From DASVVT01 sp036386415 (GTDB lineage: Bacteria > Acidobacteriota > Blastocatellia > Pyrinomonadales > Pyrinomonadaceae), in the NCBI GenBank assembly GCA_036386415.1, contig DASVVT010000057.1:1-43868 (forward strand): a stretch of DNA of 43,868 nucleotides. The letters are read 5' to 3'. Both the position numbers and the translations under genes were made by a program. Positions 41,168-43,868 of this stretch are shown piece by piece. Position 1 is the first letter of the stretch. Each line of letters begins with the position of its first letter. The notes beneath the pieces are model-generated. The model did not search any database. It was not told the DNA's origin and saw only the letters and a program-made list of their open reading frames with translations.

Positions 41168-43192
41168 ATGCGACCAGTTAAATATGCTGAGAAAGGCTTG
41201 ACCCTGTTTGCGGGCGGCTTGTTCAACGCGATCCAGTCAGTCAATAAGTACAAGCCCAATCCGTCTTTCACCCCGAAGTGGTCAGACAAGCCGCTGCTGA
41301 AGTCCTGGCAGAAGACCAAGCCGACGCTGGGCTGGCCGCGCACGACAGATTCGCTCTGTCCACAGTGCGTCATCGAAGCGCGCGAAGAGATCATAAGCGG
41401 TAAAAGGGATGTCAGCGATCTTCTCAACGAGAAGGTCGGCGAGATCAAAGCGCAGATCATAGAGCGTGACGGCCAAATCTGGATGGTTAAAGATTGCCCC
41501 ATCCACGGCCATTACGAGGACATGATGGCGATTGACTCGAAGTTTCTCACCCACATCGAAAAGATGTTTCCGGGGCGCGACATACAGGCGCACAACGACG
41601 AGAAGCTGCACAATCACGGCTCCTCGACGATCAAGTACGGTCGCGGCGGTGTGCTCACGGTCGATCTCACGAACCGCTGCAACATGATGTGCGACCCGTG
41701 CTTCATGGACGCCAACCAGGTCGGCTTCGTCCACGAGCTGAGCATGGATGATATCAAGGAGATTCTGGATAACGCCATCTCGATCAAGCCGCGCCGCCAG
41801 ATGTCCGTGCAGTTTTCGGGCGGTGAGCCGACCATCTCGCCGCACTTTCTGGAAGCCGTACGCTACTCGCGCAAGGTCGGCTATAACTCTGTTCAGGCGG
41901 CCACCAACGGCATTGAGTTCGCCAAATCGAAAGAGTTCTGCAAGCAGGCTGCCGAGGCTGGCCTGCGCTACGTCTATCTACAGTTCGACGGCATCGGCAA
42001 CGACGCCAACTCGCACCGTCAGGTCGGCAACCTCTTTGACGTGAAGCTGCGCGCGATCAATAACCTGCACGAAGCGGGCGTTGAGATCGTGCTCGTCACC
42101 ACCCTGGTCAACGGCATCAACAACGATCAGGTCGGCTCGATCATACGGTTTGCGCTCGACAACCCGAAGAAGATCGCCTTTCTTTCATTCCAGCCCGTCT
42201 CGTTCACTGGGCGCGACGAAGAGATCACGCCTCAGCGCCGCTTGCAGCAGCGTTACACCTTGTCGCATCTCGCGCACGACGTGAAGAAACAGGTCGGCAT
42301 CACGGAGCCGACGCGCGACTGGTTCCCGCTCTCTCTGATGGGCGCGTTCGCAGATTTCGCAGACCTCGTGCACGGCCCCGAAGCCGAATGGGGACAGGTC
42401 TCCTGCGGCTGCCACCCGAACTGCGGAGTGGGCACGGCGGTGATGATCGACAAAGAGACGAAAGATATGAGTCCCGTGCCGGAGTTCCTGAACATTCCGG
42501 GGCTGGTTCATGACATGCAGAAGATCACGGACGCGGCGCGCGGCAAGTGGATGTCGAACCTGATGATGGGGCTGGCGCTTTTGAAGCACTACAACCCATA
42601 TAAATCGCCGACCCACTTCACGCTCTACGAGCTGTTCAAGAAGTTCGATAAATCATTCGGCTTGACCGGCAAGGATTACGGTAAGGTTGACGGCAAGCGC
42701 ACGCAGACGGACATTGAGAAGCGCCGCGCTGACCGCTGGAACTTCCTCTTTATCGCGGGCATGTGGTTTCAGGATTTGTTCAACTACGACTTCCGCCGCA
42801 CGGAGATGTGCATCATCCCCTACGGCACGCAGGAAGGCGAAATCTCCTTCTGCGCCTACAACACTGGGATCGGCTGGAGAAACATCATCGAGAACATGCA
42901 CCAGAACGCCACGGTCGCCAAGTGGTATCAGGAGCATGGCCGTCATGAAATCTTCGCCAAGGGCAAAGAGGTCAAGCTGGACGACCCCTCGCACAGCCTC
43001 AAACTGAATGAGGTCGATCTACAGCGCCCGAACAAGCCGCAGATGGAAGGGCCGAAGACGGCTGCCGAAGAGGCTGCCATGATGCGCAGGCTCTACCAGG
43101 AGATGGTGCTCAAGAAGTCTGACATCAAAGCCGACAAACCGGTTCAGATTCAGGGCTTGGGCCGCAGCAAATCGACTGCCGCTTCTGTTTAG
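41168..43192 (+). CDS. Radical SAM protein, tetraether/membrane-spanning lipid synthase-like
   Basis: A 674-residue radical SAM enzyme. An N-terminal metal-binding region has CPQC at 64-67 and CPIHG at 110-114, the CPxC...CPEHG pattern of the MJ0619/Tes family. The radical SAM cluster is CNMMCDPC at 171-178, with SGGEPT at 217-222 for SAM binding. More cysteines (SCGCHPNC, 412-419; C548 and C562) may bind extra Fe-S clusters. Tes joins lipid tails by carbon-carbon bonds in archaea; acidobacteria make iso-diabolic acid, so a membrane-spanning lipid role is likely but not shown. AAGGA is 7 bp before the ATG. A hairpin terminator follows. Confidence 0.7.
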   Translation: MRPVKYAEKGLTLFAGGLFNAIQSVNKYKPNPSFTPKWSDKPLLKSWQKTKPTLGWPRTTDSLCPQCVIEAREEIISGKRDVSDLLNEKVGEIKAQIIERDGQIWMVKDCPIHGHYEDMMAIDSKFLTHIEKMFPGRDIQAHNDEKLHNHGSSTIKYGRGGVLTVDLTNRCNMMCDPCFMDANQVGFVHELSMDDIKEILDNAISIKPRRQMSVQFSGGEPTISPHFLEAVRYSRKVGYNSVQAATNGIEFAKSKEFCKQAAEAGLRYVYLQFDGIGNDANSHRQVGNLFDVKLRAINNLHEAGVEIVLVTTLVNGINNDQVGSIIRFALDNPKKIAFLSFQPVSFTGRDEEITPQRRLQQRYTLSHLAHDVKKQVGITEPTRDWFPLSLMGAFADFADLVHGPEAEWGQVSCGCHPNCGVGTAVMIDKETKDMSPVPEFLNIPGLVHDMQKITDAARGKWMSNLMMGLALLKHYNPYKSPTHFTLYELFKKFDKSFGLTGKDYGKVDGKRTQTDIEKRRADRWNFLFIAGMWFQDLFNYDFRRTEMCIIPYGTQEGEISFCAYNTGIGWRNIIENMHQNATVAKWYQEHGRHEIFAKGKEVKLDDPSHSLKLNEVDLQRPNKPQMEGPKTAAEEAAMMRRLYQEMVLKKSDIKADKPVQIQGLGRSKSTAASV

Positions 43193-43237
43193 ACAAAAAG
43201 AGTCGAACAGCAGACATTATGGCTGTAGGAAAGCGCG

Positions 43238-43268
43238 CCCCGCGAGCGTCTCCTTAACGCTCGCGGGG
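43238..43268 (+). terminator. Hairpin terminator after the radical SAM gene
   Basis: A perfect 12-bp stem, CCCCGCGAGCGT at 43238-43249 with its complement at 43257-43268, and a 7-nt loop, 46 bp after the stop. A short TT run follows rather than a long one. Confidence 0.6.
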
Positions 43269-43392
43269 TTCGTCCGTGTGGTGCGCGCTTGACCGTTACC
43301 GTTTATGGCGTGTTAAATAGGGGATTCAAAGTGTCGTTCAAGCGAGCACGTTGAAAAAGAAATCTACCGAAGGAGTTAAAGACGGAGAAGCA

Positions 43393-43596
43393 ATGGCGAT
43401 AGTAACAGTCAATCAAGGTGAATCAATCGAGAGCGCGCTCAGGCGCTTCAAGCGCAAGGTGATGACCGAGGAGATTATTAAGGACGCGAAGAAACACGCG
43501 TTTTTTATGCCGCCGGGTCAGAAGGCGAAACTCAAATCGGCTCTCGCCCGCAAGCGTAACAAGAAGAAAGGCCGCCCGCGCCCGCCACGCGACTAG
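43393..43596 (+). CDS. rpsU: Ribosomal protein S21
   Basis: Small basic 30S ribosomal subunit protein of 67 residues. The sequence GESIESALRRFKRKV at 9-23 and the Lys/Arg-rich end (RKRNKKKGRPRPPRD) are typical of bS21. ATG 43393 is chosen because it matches family length and has GGAGAAG upstream; the upstream in-frame TTG at 43351 adds an unlikely 14 residues. Confidence 0.9.
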   Translation: MAIVTVNQGESIESALRRFKRKVMTEEIIKDAKKHAFFMPPGQKAKLKSALARKRNKKKGRPRPPRD

Positions 43597-43834
43597 CCGA
43601 AGTTTCCCCCGGAGAAGGCCGGGTAAAAATTGCCGCGCGTCCTTGTCCACTTGCTTACATCAGTACAACGTGCCAGGCGGGGATTACGCTGACAAGCCTA
43701 AGCGTGCCCTGTAAACCGTCTAAGCATACTGCGACAAAGAGGGCTATGTTCGACCCGCCGGTTAGATCCGGGCCGCACTCGATTCTCAGGTATGCAGAGA
43801 CGGTTTTTTTAGCGTTCAGCAAAGATACAGTCGT

Positions 43835-43855
43835 GAGTCTGGAGTCTAGAGTCAA
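43835..43855. repeat. Half of a heptad element S (GAGTCTR type) at the window edge
   Basis: Three words, GAGTCTG, GAGTCTA and GAGTC, in tandem near the end of the window. A partner arm, if any, would lie beyond the last base. Confidence 0.5.
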
Positions 43856-43868
43856 AAACAGATTTGCG

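Overview
The window looks like a chromosomal segment of an Acidobacteriota genome, most likely class Blastocatellia (subdivision 4). The strongest clue is a secreted protein at 38945-40003 with the VWFA-related domain typical of acidobacteria. Supporting clues are a split AtuA-type protein, duplicated small helical domains in a secreted protein, a complete Tad pilus locus and a radical SAM protein resembling tetraether/membrane-spanning lipid synthases. The taxonomic call is inference from gene content; there is no rRNA in the window.

Layout. (1) 191-8265, plus strand: an acyl-CoA carboxylase carboxyltransferase subunit, a secreted protein with arginine clusters, an AtuA-like protein split over two genes with a Nudix hydrolase between them, an epoxide-hydrolase-like alpha/beta hydrolase, a small secreted protein and an enoyl-CoA hydratase. 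Together these suggest breakdown of branched or isoprenoid acyl-CoAs. (2) 8327-13218, minus strand: a short crotonase, a two-subunit B12-dependent acyl-CoA mutase whose active-site residues fit isobutyryl-CoA mutase better than methylmalonyl-CoA mutase, an FtsB-like protein and a phosphohexomutase. (3) 13897-22281, plus strand: a sigma-54-type activator overlapping an M50 metalloprotease, two large membrane proteins, an AT-richer two-gene nucleotidyltransferase module, a diiron-type metallo-beta-lactamase-fold protein and a DUF1697 protein. (4) 22679-36497: a Tad/Flp pilus locus with two pilins, prepilin peptidase, CpaB, secretin, TadG-like and two TadE-like pseudopilins, CpaE, CpaF, TadB, TadC, TadD and an extra AAA+ ATPase. 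(5) 36626-40003: a LysM lytic transglycosylase, a duplicated-domain secreted protein and the VWFA protein. (6) 40004-41167: a non-coding stretch with a 21-bp palindromic array and a possible structured leader RNA. (7) 41168-43596: the radical SAM lipid-synthase-like gene and rpsU.

The most unusual feature is not a gene. At least 19 intergenic elements are built from tandem words, mostly heptanucleotides, in one arm and the inverse complement in the other, forming long hairpins between genes. They fall into about ten sequence flavours, several repeated at distant sites. Two unrelated proteins end in the same TVASSQ tail because both reading frames run into the same kind of arm, and another element encodes the hydrophobic core of a signal peptide. 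They resemble the short tandemly repeated repetitive (STRR) sequences known from cyanobacteria. A second repeat type, at 40149-40400, has ten exact 21-bp units made of alternating short palindromes.
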